Assembly (NCBI RefSeq): GCF_000974685.2 | Contig: NZ_AP018738.1 | Location: forward strand, 310,001-374,000 | Reading direction: 5' to 3' | Source of the DNA: Ferriphaselus amnicola | Lineage (GTDB): Bacteria; Pseudomonadota; Gammaproteobacteria; Burkholderiales; Gallionellaceae | DNA: 64,000 bases | Shown here: positions 53,680 to 62,950 of the stretch, piece after piece | Numbering within the stretch: position 1 is the stretch's first letter | Layout: each line of letters opens with the position of its first letter | Program-made: the position numbers and the translations under genes | Notes under the pieces: model-generated | Seen by the model: only the letters and a program-made list of their open reading frames with translations | What the model was told of the DNA's origin: nothing | Database searches by the model: none

Positions 53680-56217
53680 TTAGGCTAGGTTGGCGAGTAG
53701 ATCTTCCCGTAACGCCTGCTGCCGAGCAGGCGTTACCAATTCCGGCCCAGCGATCCAGAAACTATCTTCTGCGCGGCTACCCAAGGTATTGATCTTTGCG
53801 CTACGGACGGTCATGTCGTGACTGGTGAGTACACGTGCGATGCGCGCCAACAAGCCGGGGCGATCGCCTGCGATCAGTGACAAGAGATGGCGACCTTTCT
53901 CGTCCTGCTCGATGATGACCTCCGGTGTGATGGGGAAGTGCTTGAGTTGGCGATTGACGCGCCCACCCCGAGCAGAAGGCAGTGCGCCGCCTTGGATGAT
54001 CTGCTGTGCCAGTTCGTGTTCGATATAGCTCATTACGTCGCGGTAGGGTGTCTTGTCGCCCGAAGCATCCATCACCAGAAAGCTATCCAAGGCATACCCA
54101 TGTTGAGTGGTATGTACTTTGGCTTCGACGATGTTGTAGTTCATGCCAGCGAAAAAACTACAAATGCGCTCGAACAAGTGGGGCCGATCCGGGCTATAGA
54201 CCATGACCTGAATGCCTTCGCCGATGCGCGACAGCCGTGCTTTAACCACAGCCTCAGCTGAGTTGACGCGGTGTGCCAGTAGGCGCGAATGCCAAGCGAT
54301 CTCATGCGGCTCGTGGTGTAGGAAATAGTCGTGTTCCAGCTGCGCCCACAACAATTGATAGCTTTCTGGTGCAATGGCGTACAACGCCAGCGTTTGCCGT
54401 GCTGCCTCGCGCGCTTCGCCCACTTGGTCGGCGATCTTGCCACCTGTCAGGTAACGGCGTGTGGCGTTGAATAGATCTTCCAGCAGCTTACCTTTCCATG
54501 CGTTCCAGACTTTAGGGCTGGTGCCGCGTATGTCGGCCACGGTCAACAGATAGAGCGCGACCAAGTGGCGTTCGTTGCGGATGCGGCCGGCGAAGGCGGC
54601 GATCACGTCTTGATCGCTCAAGTCTTGCTTCTGTGCGGTGGACGACATAGCCAGATGCTGCTCGACCAGCCAGATCACCAGCTCGCGGTCTTCACTGCTC
54701 AGGCCATGCTGGCGGCAGAAACGGTCGGCATCAGCACGTCCGAGCTGTGAATGGTCACCGCCGCGCCCCTTGGCGATGTCGTGGAACAGCCCCGCGATAT
54801 AGAGCACTTCCGGGCGGGCGAAGTCGCGCAACAGCTGACTGCACAGCGGGAACTCGTGCATTTTCTCCGGTACGGTGAAGCGGCGCAGATTGCGCACCAC
54901 CATCAGGATATGCTCGTCCACGGTGTGGATGTGGAACAGATCATGCTGCAACTGGCCGACGATGCGTCCGAACGCCGGCAGGTATCGACCGAGTACGTCC
55001 AGCCGGTTCATCAGTCGCAGTGCGTGAGTCAGCCCTTGCGGTTGGCGCAAGATGCGCATGAACAGTTCGCGGTTGTGCGGATCGCGGCGGAACTGGGCGT
55101 TGATGAGCGGACGCGCGCGCCATAGCGCACGTAGTGTAGGCGCGGAAAATCCGGTCAGGCGCGGGTGTTGTTGTAGCAGCAGGAAGCACTCCAATAAGGC
55201 TGACGGCTCACGTTCGAACAGCGCTTCGTCGCGTGCTTCCAGCAGCGTATCGCGGGCGATGAAGCGTGCGTTCAGCGGGTAGGTCGCGCCGCTTTCTGGG
55301 AACAAGCGACTGTGCAAGGCTTGCAGCAGGACTTCGTTGAGCAGGCGTACGGCACGGCGAGTGCGGTAATAGCGTTGCATCAACTGCTCGCTGGCGCGAC
55401 GCGCATTGGGTGCGCGGATGCCCATTTGCTCGGCCAGTGCGGCTTGGTGGTCGAATAGCAGTCGATCTTCGCGGCGCCGAGACAGATAGTGCAAACGGAT
55501 GCGCAGCGTTTGTAGCAAAGCTTCGTGGCGAGCGATAGCACGCGCTTCGGAGGGCGAGATCAGTGCAGCATCAGCCAGCTCTCGCCACGTGCTGCCGTAG
55601 CCGCTGGCGCGGCTGATCCACAACACCGTTTGCAAATCACGCAGTCCGCCGGGGCTTTCCTTCAGGTTCGGTTCGAGGTTGTAATCGCTGTCTAGGAAGC
55701 GGGCATGGCGTTTTGCCTGTTCCTGTTGTTTGGCGAGAAAAAAGGAGCGGCGATTGAGGTGGTCGCTTAAAGCTAGGCGCATTTCCTCGAACAACCGAGG
55801 GGCGCCAGTGATGAGGCGCGCCTCCAGCAGATTGGTTTGCACCGTGACATCCGAACATTCAGCCATGCAGTCGCCGACGGTACGGATGCTGTGGCCGACC
55901 TCTAGCCCGATGTCCCACAATATGCCGACCAACTGACGCAGAAGTTCTTGCAAGGGAGCGTCGGGCTGATCCGGCAGCAGGATCAGCAGGTCGATGTCGG
56001 ACTTAGGAAAAAGCTCGCCACGACCGTACCCGCCCACCGCCGCCAGTACCAGCTCCGGTGGCATCGCTAAACTTTGCCAGACTAGGCGTAGATGCTCGTC
56101 CACCAGATGGGAGTGCGCACGTAATAGACGCTGCGGCGACATCGCCTTGGCGGCGTAGCGCTGTTGCAGCGCCTCACGGGCGGCTTTCAGGCTGATGCGG
56201 ATGTCGGCGGGAGTCAC
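53680..56217 (-). CDS. glnD: [Protein-PII] uridylyltransferase / uridylyl-removing enzyme
   Basis: This 845-residue bifunctional enzyme senses glutamine and modifies PII. The nucleotidyltransferase site is GGYGRGELFPKSDIDLL near residue 65, the HD hydrolase site is AGLFHDIAKGRGGDHSQLG, and two ACT domains end the protein. GTG 56217 was chosen because a longer frame overlaps map and has no family support. It lies 11 bases after map on the same strand. The PII-like protein at 18795 lacks its target tyrosine, so the true partners must lie outside this window. Confidence 0.95.
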   Translation of the reverse strand: MTPADIRISLKAAREALQQRYAAKAMSPQRLLRAHSHLVDEHLRLVWQSLAMPPELVLAAVGGYGRGELFPKSDIDLLILLPDQPDAPLQELLRQLVGILWDIGLEVGHSIRTVGDCMAECSDVTVQTNLLEARLITGAPRLFEEMRLALSDHLNRRSFFLAKQQEQAKRHARFLDSDYNLEPNLKESPGGLRDLQTVLWISRASGYGSTWRELADAALISPSEARAIARHEALLQTLRIRLHYLSRRREDRLLFDHQAALAEQMGIRAPNARRASEQLMQRYYRTRRAVRLLNEVLLQALHSRLFPESGATYPLNARFIARDTLLEARDEALFEREPSALLECFLLLQQHPRLTGFSAPTLRALWRARPLINAQFRRDPHNRELFMRILRQPQGLTHALRLMNRLDVLGRYLPAFGRIVGQLQHDLFHIHTVDEHILMVVRNLRRFTVPEKMHEFPLCSQLLRDFARPEVLYIAGLFHDIAKGRGGDHSQLGRADADRFCRQHGLSSEDRELVIWLVEQHLAMSSTAQKQDLSDQDVIAAFAGRIRNERHLVALYLLTVADIRGTSPKVWNAWKGKLLEDLFNATRRYLTGGKIADQVGEAREAARQTLALYAIAPESYQLLWAQLEHDYFLHHEPHEIAWHSRLLAHRVNSAEAVVKARLSRIGEGIQVMVYSPDRPHLFERICSFFAGMNYNIVEAKVHTTQHGYALDSFLVMDASGDKTPYRDVMSYIEHELAQQIIQGGALPSARGGRVNRQLKHFPITPEVIIEQDEKGRHLLSLIAGDRPGLLARIARVLTSHDMTVRSAKINTLGSRAEDSFWIAGPELVTPARQQALREDLLANLA

Positions 56218-56228
56218 AGCAGGTGCGC

Positions 56229-57020
56229 TTAAGCTGGAATCTCGGGTGCTCCAGCAGATAGCGTCAGCACCTCGAAGCCCGTTTCCGTGACGAGGATGGT
56301 GTGCTCCCATTGTGCCGACAGGCTGTGATCCTTGGTGACCACTGTCCAGCCATCGCCCAATTGCTTGATGCCGGCTTTGCCCGCGTTAATCATCGGCTCG
56401 ATGGTGAAGATCATGCCTGGCTCAAGGCGCAGGCCAGTGCCAGCTTTGCCGTAGTGCAGCACTTGTGGTTCTTCGTGGAAGCGACGACCGATGCCGTGGC
56501 CGCAGAATTCGCGTACTACGCTATAACCCAAGCTTTCGGCATAACTTTGGATCGCGAAGCCGATGTCGCCCAAGGTGGCCCCCGGCTTGACCGCACGGAT
56601 GCCGCGCCACATCGCCAGATAGGTACTTTCGCACAACCGCTTGGCTTGGATAGACGGCTCGCCGACGTAGTACATGCGGCTGGTGTCTCCGTGGAAACCA
56701 TCTTTGATGGTGGTGATGTCAAGATTGACGATGTCGCCATTCTTTAGCTTTTTGTCGCTAGGGACACCGTGGCAAACCTGATGGTTGATCGAGGTGCAGA
56801 TCGACTTGGGGTAGGGATTGTGTCCCGAGGGCGCATAGTTGAGCGGTGCGGGCACGCAACCTTGCACATTCACCATATAGTCGTGACAGAGCTTGTCCAG
56901 CTCGTCAGTGGTGATGCCTGCCTGCACATGCGGTGCGATGTAATCGAGCACCTCGCCTGCCAAGCGTCCGGCAAGGTGCATCTTTGAGATTTCTTCTGAG
57001 GTTTTGATGCTGACGGCCAT
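56229..57020 (-). CDS. map: Methionine aminopeptidase, type I
   Basis: This 263-residue metalloenzyme removes the start Met. Metal ligands are visible in NLDITTIKDGFHGDTSRM (two Asp), GHGIGRRFHEEP (His) and MIFTIEPMIN (Glu). ATG 57020 (MAVSIKTSEEI) matches the family; a longer frame upstream was dropped. In many relatives map follows rpsB, but here it is followed by glnD. Confidence 0.96.
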   Translation of the reverse strand: MAVSIKTSEEISKMHLAGRLAGEVLDYIAPHVQAGITTDELDKLCHDYMVNVQGCVPAPLNYAPSGHNPYPKSICTSINHQVCHGVPSDKKLKNGDIVNLDITTIKDGFHGDTSRMYYVGEPSIQAKRLCESTYLAMWRGIRAVKPGATLGDIGFAIQSYAESLGYSVVREFCGHGIGRRFHEEPQVLHYGKAGTGLRLEPGMIFTIEPMINAGKAGIKQLGDGWTVVTKDHSLSAQWEHTILVTETGFEVLTLSAGAPEIPA

Positions 57021-57168
57021 GATGCTAACTCGTAATTTACTGGGGCGTGAGGATAGCAGGATGCGGCGATTTCGTCCTGCCGATGGATATTCCATGCGGC
57101 GATTAGCTGCAAAAAAGTATATGAGTTGAGTGATAGGTTATCGCCGTAGTCTGGATTACAATACCTGC

Positions 57169-57222
57169 CATCGCGGAACCAAATCGGTTGCGATGACTCT
57201 CAGTACGGCGCATTCGGTGCGC
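57169..57222 (+). promoter_or_regulatory. Structured leader of the glycine-zipper operon
   Basis: Two hairpins precede the gene at 57245: CATCGC/GCGATG with inner AACC/GGTT (57169-57195) and GCGCA-TTCGG-TGCGC (57208-57222). A -10-like TACAAT lies at 57157-57162, so transcription may begin near the first hairpin. No -35 is clear. The leader could shield the message or respond to conditions. Confidence 0.45.
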
Positions 57223-57244
57223 TTATCTCAACAAGGAGAATGGC

Positions 57245-57577
57245 ATGAAAGTTTCGAGTTTTGTATTGTTGGCTGCCATGACGGCAAGCGGTGCTGCTTA
57301 CGCGGCTGATTCCGGCGCGATTTTGGGTGGCGCGCTAGGCGGTGGAGTGGGCGCAGCAGTCGGTTCGCAACTGGGTGGGCAGAATGGTGCCATCATTGGT
57401 GGCGCGTTGGGCGGTGCAACGGGTGCGGCAGTGGGTACTAGTGGTCGTCAGCAAGTGGCACCAGCCCCACGCCAGCAACAGCGGCGCGGGAATGGTTATG
57501 AACGAGAGCATGAGCACGAGCATCATCACGATCATGGCGATCGCGGTGAGCGTGGTCATCGCGGTGACAGAGACTAA
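57245..57577 (+). CDS. Exported glycine-zipper protein with His-rich tail
   Basis: This is a 110-residue protein with a signal peptide (1-21, AYAA), two glycine-zipper hairpins (GAILGGALGGGVGAAVG, then GAIIGGALGGATGAAVG) and a hydrophilic tail full of His, Glu, Asp and Arg (EHEHEHHHDHGDRGER). Glycine zippers insert or pack in membranes; the tail could bind metal. CAAGGAGAATGGC gives the ribosome site. It is 12 bases before a paralogue. Function unknown. Confidence 0.85.
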   Translation: MKVSSFVLLAAMTASGAAYAADSGAILGGALGGGVGAAVGSQLGGQNGAIIGGALGGATGAAVGTSGRQQVAPAPRQQQRRGNGYEREHEHEHHHDHGDRGERGHRGDRD

Positions 57578-57589
57578 AGGAGCGTGAAA

Positions 57590-57886
57590 ATGAAAAAGAT
57601 ATTGGTGGTGGGTTCTTTGTTGCTATTGGCGGCATGTGTTAATCCGAATCAGAATCAAGCAGTGCTTGGTGGTGCGGTTGGTGGTGGAGTCGGTGCTGGC
57701 GTTGGCCAAGCGGTCGGTGGCCAAGGTGGTGCTATCTTGGGTGGGGCTATTGGCGGTGCAGTTGGTGCGGCAGTAAGCACGGGTGGACAACAACAGCCGG
57801 TGTATCAACCTCGAGGTCGTGATTATGATGATCGCGGCTATCGTGGACGTGAGCATGACCATGATCGCCGACGTGATCGAGACTAA
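57590..57886 (+). CDS. Glycine-zipper lipoprotein with charged tail
   Basis: This is a 98-residue protein with a lipobox (LLAAC, Cys about 18), two glycine-zipper segments (AVLGGAVGGGVGAGVG and GAILGGAIGGAVGAAVS) and an Arg/Asp/His-rich tail (REHDHDRRRDRD). It looks like a paralogue of the gene just upstream, anchored by lipid. ATG 57590 was chosen with AAAGGAG six bases upstream; GTG 57584 is too close to the ribosome site. A strong terminator follows. Confidence 0.85.
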   Translation: MKKILVVGSLLLLAACVNPNQNQAVLGGAVGGGVGAGVGQAVGGQGGAILGGAIGGAVGAAVSTGGQQQPVYQPRGRDYDDRGYRGREHDHDRRRDRD

Positions 57887-57901
57887 GTTATCAAGTCTAA
57901 T

Positions 57902-57930
57902 AAAAAAGCCCGCATCTGCGGGCTTTTTTA
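57902..57930. terminator. Bidirectional terminator after the glycine-zipper operon
   Basis: AAAAAAGCCCGC (57902-57913) pairs with GCGGGCTTTTTT (57918-57929) around ATCT. Both strands have a T-run, so it can end the glycine-zipper operon and the convergent rhlE. Confidence 0.92.
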
Positions 57931-57946
57931 TTGCTTGCTAAAGGTC

Positions 57947-59419
57947 TTAACGCTTGTTGCCGTTGTTCGCGCTGTTGTGGCCGCGACCTAGGCTGAAGCT
58001 GTTGCCGCTGCTCGGGCGACGTTGACCACCTGCACCGGCGGGAGCGCCGCCGTTGCCAGTACCTGCACCTTGCGGACGGTTGCCGTTAGGGTTGGTGAAG
58101 CGATTGTGGGAGTGACCTTCGCGACGTGGCGCACTGCCGTTGCGGTCATCACGCGGGAAACCGTGGCGACTGTCCGGTGCGGTGTGGCGACCGAAACCGC
58201 CGCGACCTTGTGGCTTGGCCGACGAGGCTGGACGTGGCTTGAACTTCGGCTCCATGCCCGGAACGGTGTGCTGGGTGATGGGCTGGCCGGTGTAGCGTTC
58301 GATGCGCTTGAGCAACATGGTGTCGCGGTTGGAAGCGAACGACACGGCGATGCCGGACGCGCCGCCACGACCAGTACGGCCGATGCGGTGCACGTAGTCT
58401 TCAGCGAACTTGGGCAGGTCGAAGTTGATCACGTGCGAGATTCCGGCTACGTCGATGCCGCGAGCGGCCACGTCAGTCGCTACCAGAATGCGCACTTGGC
58501 CGCGACGCAGATTGGTCAGAGTGCGGTTACGTTCGCGCTGATTCATGTCGCCGTGCAAAGCAGCCACGGAGTGGCCTTGTGCTTGCAGTTGGTCGGCCAG
58601 CATGTCGGCATCGCGCTTGGTGGCGGTGAACACCACGGCTTGATTCAGGTCGATGTCGGTCAGCAAGTGGCTTAGCAACTGGCTCTTGTGCGCCATGTCG
58701 TCGGTGAACATCAAACGCTGTTCGATGTTCTCGTGCTTGGCGTGTTGTGCGGTGACGCTGATGCGCTTCGGTGTCTTCAGCAGACGGTCAGCCAGTGCGC
58801 CAACCACGCCATCCAGCGTTGCGGAGAACAGCAGAGTCTGGCGAGTCTTGGGCGTCGCGTTGGCGATGCTTTCTACGTCTTCCGAGAAGCCCATGTCCAG
58901 CATGCGGTCGGCTTCGTCCAGCACCAGCATTTCCAGACGCGAGAAGTCGATACGACCGCGTTGGATGTGGTCGATCAGACGACCCGGAGTCGCCACCAGA
59001 ATGTCCACCGGATTCGACAGCAGCTTGTTTTGCAGCGGGTAGGGCATACCACCCAAAATGCTCACCACCTTGACGCGCATATTCTTGCCGTACTTGGCAG
59101 CGGCTTCGGAAACCTGCTGAGCCAGTTCGCGGGTCGGTGTCAGCACCAGCACGCGTGGGCCTTTGCTGCGTACAGCCGAAGGTTCGGCAAGACGATGCAA
59201 CGCAGGCAGAATGAAGGCAGCGGTCTTGCCGGTGCCGGTTTGGGCGGAAGCCATCAGATCATGGCCAGCCATGACTTCAGGGATAGCCTGTGCCTGAATC
59301 GCGGTGGGAACGGTGTAACCGGACTCTTCGACAGCCTTCAGGATGAGTGGGTTCAGGCCGATCGAGGCAAAAGTGATCTCAGCGGCAGTGTTGACTGCCG
59401 GGGTATTTTCTACGGACAT
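57947..59419 (-). CDS. rhlE: DEAD-box RNA helicase RhlE
   Basis: This 490-residue helicase has a Q motif (FASIGLNPLILKAVEESGY), motif I ASAQTGTGKTAAF, motif II VLDEADRMLDMGF, motif III SATLDG and motif VI HRIGRTGRGG. The last 100 residues are Gly/Arg/Asn-rich and disordered, as in RhlE proteins of ribosome assembly and cold response. It ends 17 bases from a terminator shared with the glycine-zipper genes. It has a leader of about 180 bases. Confidence 0.93.
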   Translation of the reverse strand: MSVENTPAVNTAAEITFASIGLNPLILKAVEESGYTVPTAIQAQAIPEVMAGHDLMASAQTGTGKTAAFILPALHRLAEPSAVRSKGPRVLVLTPTRELAQQVSEAAAKYGKNMRVKVVSILGGMPYPLQNKLLSNPVDILVATPGRLIDHIQRGRIDFSRLEMLVLDEADRMLDMGFSEDVESIANATPKTRQTLLFSATLDGVVGALADRLLKTPKRISVTAQHAKHENIEQRLMFTDDMAHKSQLLSHLLTDIDLNQAVVFTATKRDADMLADQLQAQGHSVAALHGDMNQRERNRTLTNLRRGQVRILVATDVAARGIDVAGISHVINFDLPKFAEDYVHRIGRTGRGGASGIAVSFASNRDTMLLKRIERYTGQPITQHTVPGMEPKFKPRPASSAKPQGRGGFGRHTAPDSRHGFPRDDRNGSAPRREGHSHNRFTNPNGNRPQGAGTGNGGAPAGAGGQRRPSSGNSFSLGRGHNSANNGNKR

Positions 59420-59609
59420 GTTTATTCCTTACATACAAGCAATGGCGCACTGTGCGGCTAGGCCACACAGCAAAATTCAGTAGGGGGTAAGTTCTACCGG
59501 CGCAAACACATCGTCGCTAACCGGTGAATCGAGGCGCAATCCGAAAAGACGGGGGACGCAGGGGGTCAGATAACGATGAACCAATGCCGCAATGAGCGGC
59601 AAGGCGCGC

Positions 59610-59637
59610 ATTATAGGGGCAAGCGATTAAATAGCAA
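59610..59637 (-). promoter_or_regulatory. Predicted sigma-70 promoter and long leader of rhlE
   Basis: On the minus strand TTGCTA (59637-59632) and TATAAT (59615-59610) are 16 bases apart, a good promoter match. The start would be near 59603, leaving a leader of about 180 bases to the rhlE ATG at 59419. Long leaders are common in cold-regulated helicase genes. Apart from this, the 346-base gap 59420-59765 holds nothing recognisable. Confidence 0.6.
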
Positions 59638-59765
59638 GAGAAATTTAGAAAATGCTGGTCAAAGTCTGCGCGGCACCTTTTTGAGCTGGAGTATGTTTGC
59701 TTGGTTTTTAGAGTTAGCAACGATGCTCGTGGCCTGCTTCGTTCTACCCGTCGTGAGCGGAGTAT

Positions 59766-59984
59766 TCAGCGAAATGTCATGTACAGGGCCAGTCCAATGA
59801 AACTCAGCAACATGAGGACGATCAGTCCGGCGAATATCAGCACGGCGTTGGATTTGGCTTGGATGTAGCGCATGTCCGGCTCGACTAGTTCGGCATTCTC
59901 CGGTTTCAGCGTGCCGCAGCCGGGGCATTTCACTGAAGAGGGCGTGTATTCTTTTTTGCAAACGTGACATTTAATGACGGCCAT
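59766..59984 (-). CDS. Small zinc-ribbon, C-terminally anchored membrane protein
   Basis: This 72-residue protein begins MAVIKCHVCKKEYTPS and continues VKCPGCGTL, so two CxxC pairs form a zinc ribbon (about 6-23). One membrane helix follows (about 47-68). The ATG at 59984 was chosen because a longer frame overlaps rnhB. It lies 10 bases after rnhB on the same strand. Function unknown; it may be a small scaffold at the membrane. Confidence 0.78.
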   Translation of the reverse strand: MAVIKCHVCKKEYTPSSVKCPGCGTLKPENAELVEPDMRYIQAKSNAVLIFAGLIVLMLLSFIGLALYMTFR

Positions 59985-59994
59985 GAGTGTCCTT

Positions 59995-60570
59995 TCAGCG
60001 GGTGAGTAAAGCCTTAACCGGTCCGAAGCTGCGGCGGTGTTCAGCGCAGGGGCCATGTTCGCGCAGGGCGGTGAGGTGGGCAGCGGTGGGGTAGCCTTTG
60101 TGGATGGCGAAACCGTAGTGCGGATAGGTTTCGTGCAGCTCCAGCAGCGCAGCGTCACGCGCTGTTTTGGCAAGGATGGAGGCGGCGGAGATCGCGGCCA
60201 CGGTGCTGTCGCCCTTGACGATGGCGCTACTGGGCAGGCCGGTGTCGGGGTAGTGCAAGCCGTCCACCAGCACCTCGTGCGGCGTGAGACTGAGTGCTTC
60301 GACGGCGCGTTTCATCGCCAGCAGGCTGGCGCGCAGGATGTTGATGCGGTCGATTTCTTCGACACTGGCGGTGGCGATGGCCCAGGCGAGGGCGTGTTCG
60401 CGTATCTCCAGCGCCAGCTTCTTGCGCTTTTTCTCGCTGAGTTTCTTGGAGTCGTTCAGTCCAATGATCGGGCGAGCATCGTTCAGAATCACCGCAGCAG
60501 CATACACAGGCCCGGCAAGCGGGCCACGCCCGGCTTCATCTACGCCGCAGATAAGAATCTGAGTACTCAT
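59995..60570 (-). CDS. rnhB: Ribonuclease HII
   Basis: This 191-residue nuclease removes ribonucleotides from DNA. The active-site stretch is [19 protein letters not shown] near the N-terminus (Asp-Glu), with further acidic ligands in [11 protein letters not shown], and [18 protein letters not shown] later. It overlaps lpxB by four bases, the usual lpxB-rnhB arrangement. Confidence 0.96.
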   Translation of the reverse strand: MSTQILICGVDEAGRGPLAGPVYAAAVILNDARPIIGLNDSKKLSEKKRKKLALEIREHALAWAIATASVEEIDRINILRASLLAMKRAVEALSLTPHEVLVDGLHYPDTGLPSSAIVKGDSTVAAISAASILAKTARDAALLELHETYPHYGFAIHKGYPTAAHLTALREHGPCAEHRRSFGPVKALLTR

Positions 60571-61718
60571 GTCCGGCTGAGATACGGCAAGATGGCTTGC
60601 GCGGCTTTGTGCGCGGTGTCCTGGCGCAGCTGGTCGTGCATTTTGCCGAACTCGATCTCCAGTCCTTCGAGCGCGAGTTTGCTGCCCATCAGGTTGAGCA
60701 ACGCTTGGGCGAGGTGTTCCGGCGTGGCATCGTCTTGCAGAATCTCTGGCACCACGAAGCGCTTGGCGAGGATGTTAGGTAGGCCGATCCACGGTTGGTA
60801 GGCTTTGCGCTTGGACAGCCAGTAGGTGAACTTAGGCACTTTGTAGGTGATGACCATCGGGCGCTTGAGTAGCGCGGCTTCCAGTGTGGCGGTGCCAGAG
60901 GCGATGAGGATGCCGTCGGCGGCGATCATCGCGTCGTGGGCGTGGCCGAATAACATGGTCAGCGGTAGGTGGCCGCCTTCGCCGCGCCACAGCGCTTCTT
61001 CAAAGATCTGCCGCGTTTCGCGGGTGACCAGCGGCACGAGGAAATGCACGTTGGGAATCTTGTCAGCGATGAGCTTGGCGGTGGCGATGAAGGTGTCGGC
61101 CAGATGCTGCACTTCGCTCTGGCGGCTGCCCGGCAGCAGGGCGATGATGGTCGCGTCCAGCGATAAACGCATTTGCTCGCGCATAGCTTGCCGGTTGGGA
61201 ATGGCGGGCAGTATGTCGGCCAGCGGGTGGCCAACGTAGGTGCAGGGAATGTCCTCGCGGTCGTACAGCGGCTCTTCAAAAGGGAACAGCGCCAGCATGT
61301 GAGACACGGCGCGCTTGATCTTATGGATGCGCTCGCCGCGCCAAGCCCAGATCGAGGGGCTGACGTAATGCACGGTGGGGATGCCGCGCTGCTTCAGCGC
61401 CAGTTCCAGATCAAGATTGAAGTCGGGCGCGTCCACGCCGATGAACAGATCGGGCGGCGCGTCCAGCAGGCGGCGGCGCAGCTGCTTGCGGATGCCGACG
61501 ATCTCGTGGTAATGCTTGAGCACCTCGACGTAGCCGCGCACTGCTAGTTTCTCCATCGGAAACCAGACCTCCATGCCTGCCGATTTCATCTTGGGGCCGC
61601 CGATACCGACGAAACGCACATTGGGCGAATACTGGCGGATGGCCGCGATCAGGTGACTGCCGAGCAGATCGCCCGAAGCTTCACCCGCGACCAGCGCGAT
61701 GGTTTTGACCTGCGCCAT
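60567..61718 (-). CDS. lpxB: Lipid-A-disaccharide synthase
   Basis: This 383-residue glycosyltransferase joins UDP-diacyl-GlcN and lipid X in lipid A synthesis at the inner membrane. Motifs: [16 protein letters not shown] at the start, [14 protein letters not shown], and the donor-site stretch [19 protein letters not shown]. Length is normal. It lies six bases after lpxA. Confidence 0.96.
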   Translation of the reverse strand: MAQVKTIALVAGEASGDLLGSHLIAAIRQYSPNVRFVGIGGPKMKSAGMEVWFPMEKLAVRGYVEVLKHYHEIVGIRKQLRRRLLDAPPDLFIGVDAPDFNLDLELALKQRGIPTVHYVSPSIWAWRGERIHKIKRAVSHMLALFPFEEPLYDREDIPCTYVGHPLADILPAIPNRQAMREQMRLSLDATIIALLPGSRQSEVQHLADTFIATAKLIADKIPNVHFLVPLVTRETRQIFEEALWRGEGGHLPLTMLFGHAHDAMIAADGILIASGTATLEAALLKRPMVITYKVPKFTYWLSKRKAYQPWIGLPNILAKRFVVPEILQDDATPEHLAQALLNLMGSKLALEGLEIEFGKMHDQLRQDTAHKAAQAILPYLSRT

Positions 61719-61724
61719 CGCCGT

Positions 61725-62495
61725 TTAGCGGACGATGCCGCGTTCGGAGTGGGCCAGCGCTTCGACGAACAGGGCGAGTTCGGGGTGGGCGGGTACGTCG
61801 GCGGCGATGGTTACACGCGCTTGTTCCAGTGACAGGCCGTTGCGGTACAGCGTTTTGTAGGCACGCTTGACGGCTAGAATCGCTTCCGGCGAGAAGCCGC
61901 GACGCTTTAGCCCTTCGGCGTTGATGCCGTGCGGCGCAGCGGGTGTGCCGGAAACGGTCAGATAAGGCGGCACGTTCTGTCGTACCACGGCAGCGATGCC
62001 AGTGATGACGCTTTCGCCGACGCGGCAGAACTGGTGCACGCCGGTGAAGCCGCCGAGGATCACGTAGTCGTCGATGATGACGTGGCCAGCCAGCGTGGAC
62101 TGGTTGGCGAAGATCGTGTGATTGCCCACCACGCAGTCGTGCGCGATGTGGACGTAGGCCATGATCCAGTTGTGGCTGCCGACGCTGGTGACGCCGCGAT
62201 CTTGCACGGTGCCAAGATTAAAAGTACAGCTTTCGCGGATGACGTTGTGGTCGCCGATCTCCAGCCGAGTTGGTTCGCCGGCGTATTTTTTGTCCTGCGG
62301 TACTTCGCCTAATGAGCAGAACTGGAAGATCTGGTTGTGCTTGCCGATGGTGGTGTGGCCGGTGATGACCACGTGCGGGCCAATCACCGTGCCTGCACCG
62401 ATCTCGACGTGCTCGCCGATGATGGAATACGGCCCGACCTGAACGTCGTCGGCCAGCTTTGCACTGGGATGGATGATGGCGGTCGGATGGCGCAT
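61725..62495 (-). CDS. lpxA: UDP-N-acetylglucosamine acyltransferase
   Basis: This 256-residue enzyme performs the first acylation of lipid A synthesis. It is a left-handed beta-helix of hexapeptide repeats (HPSAKLADDVQVGPYSIIGE, repeated), with the catalytic His region in MAYVHIAHDCVVGNH and a C-terminal helical part. ATG 62495 was chosen by family alignment and because it shares one base with the fabZ stop (TAATG). Confidence 0.97.
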   Translation of the reverse strand: MRHPTAIIHPSAKLADDVQVGPYSIIGEHVEIGAGTVIGPHVVITGHTTIGKHNQIFQFCSLGEVPQDKKYAGEPTRLEIGDHNVIRESCTFNLGTVQDRGVTSVGSHNWIMAYVHIAHDCVVGNHTIFANQSTLAGHVIIDDYVILGGFTGVHQFCRVGESVITGIAAVVRQNVPPYLTVSGTPAAPHGINAEGLKRRGFSPEAILAVKRAYKTLYRNGLSLEQARVTIAADVPAHPELALFVEALAHSERGIVR

Positions 62496-62950
62496 TACTT
62501 GGCCTTCATGGTGCACATGATTTCGGCCTCGGCGGCGAGTTGGCCGTCCACCTCGGCGGTCGCCTTGAATTTCCACAGGCCGCGCATGTTGCGGATCGGC
62601 TGTACTTTCAGGATGAGCTGGTCGCCCGGCACCACGGGGCGCTTGAAGCGTGCGCCGTCGATGCCGACAAAATAGTACACCGAGTTCTCATCTGGGCCGC
62701 CACCGTCCATGGCGGCGAAGGAGAGCAGCGCGGCAGTCTGCGCCATGGCTTCGATAATGAGCACGCCGGGCATCACTGGGTGATGCGGGTAGTGGCCGGG
62801 GAAGAAGGGCTCGTTCATGGAGACGTTCTTCAGCGCGACGATTTCCTTACCCGGATCGATGGAGATCACGCGATCCACCAGCAGGAAGGGGTAGCGATGC
62901 GGCAAACGCTTCAGAATCTCGTTGATATCCATGCAGATGGGGGTGCTCAT
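62495..62950 (-). CDS. fabZ: 3-hydroxyacyl-ACP dehydratase FabZ
   Basis: This 151-residue hot-dog fold enzyme dehydrates 3-hydroxyacyl-ACP in fatty acid synthesis. The active His lies in [20 protein letters not shown] with the Glu nearby. ATG 62950 was chosen; ATG 62932 (MDINEIL) is an alternative. It sits between lpxD and lpxA with base-level overlaps on both sides, tying the acyl chain supply to lipid A. Confidence 0.96.
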   Translation of the reverse strand: MSTPICMDINEILKRLPHRYPFLLVDRVISIDPGKEIVALKNVSMNEPFFPGHYPHHPVMPGVLIIEAMAQTAALLSFAAMDGGGPDENSVYYFVGIDGARFKRPVVPGDQLILKVQPIRNMRGLWKFKATAEVDGQLAAEAEIMCTMKAK

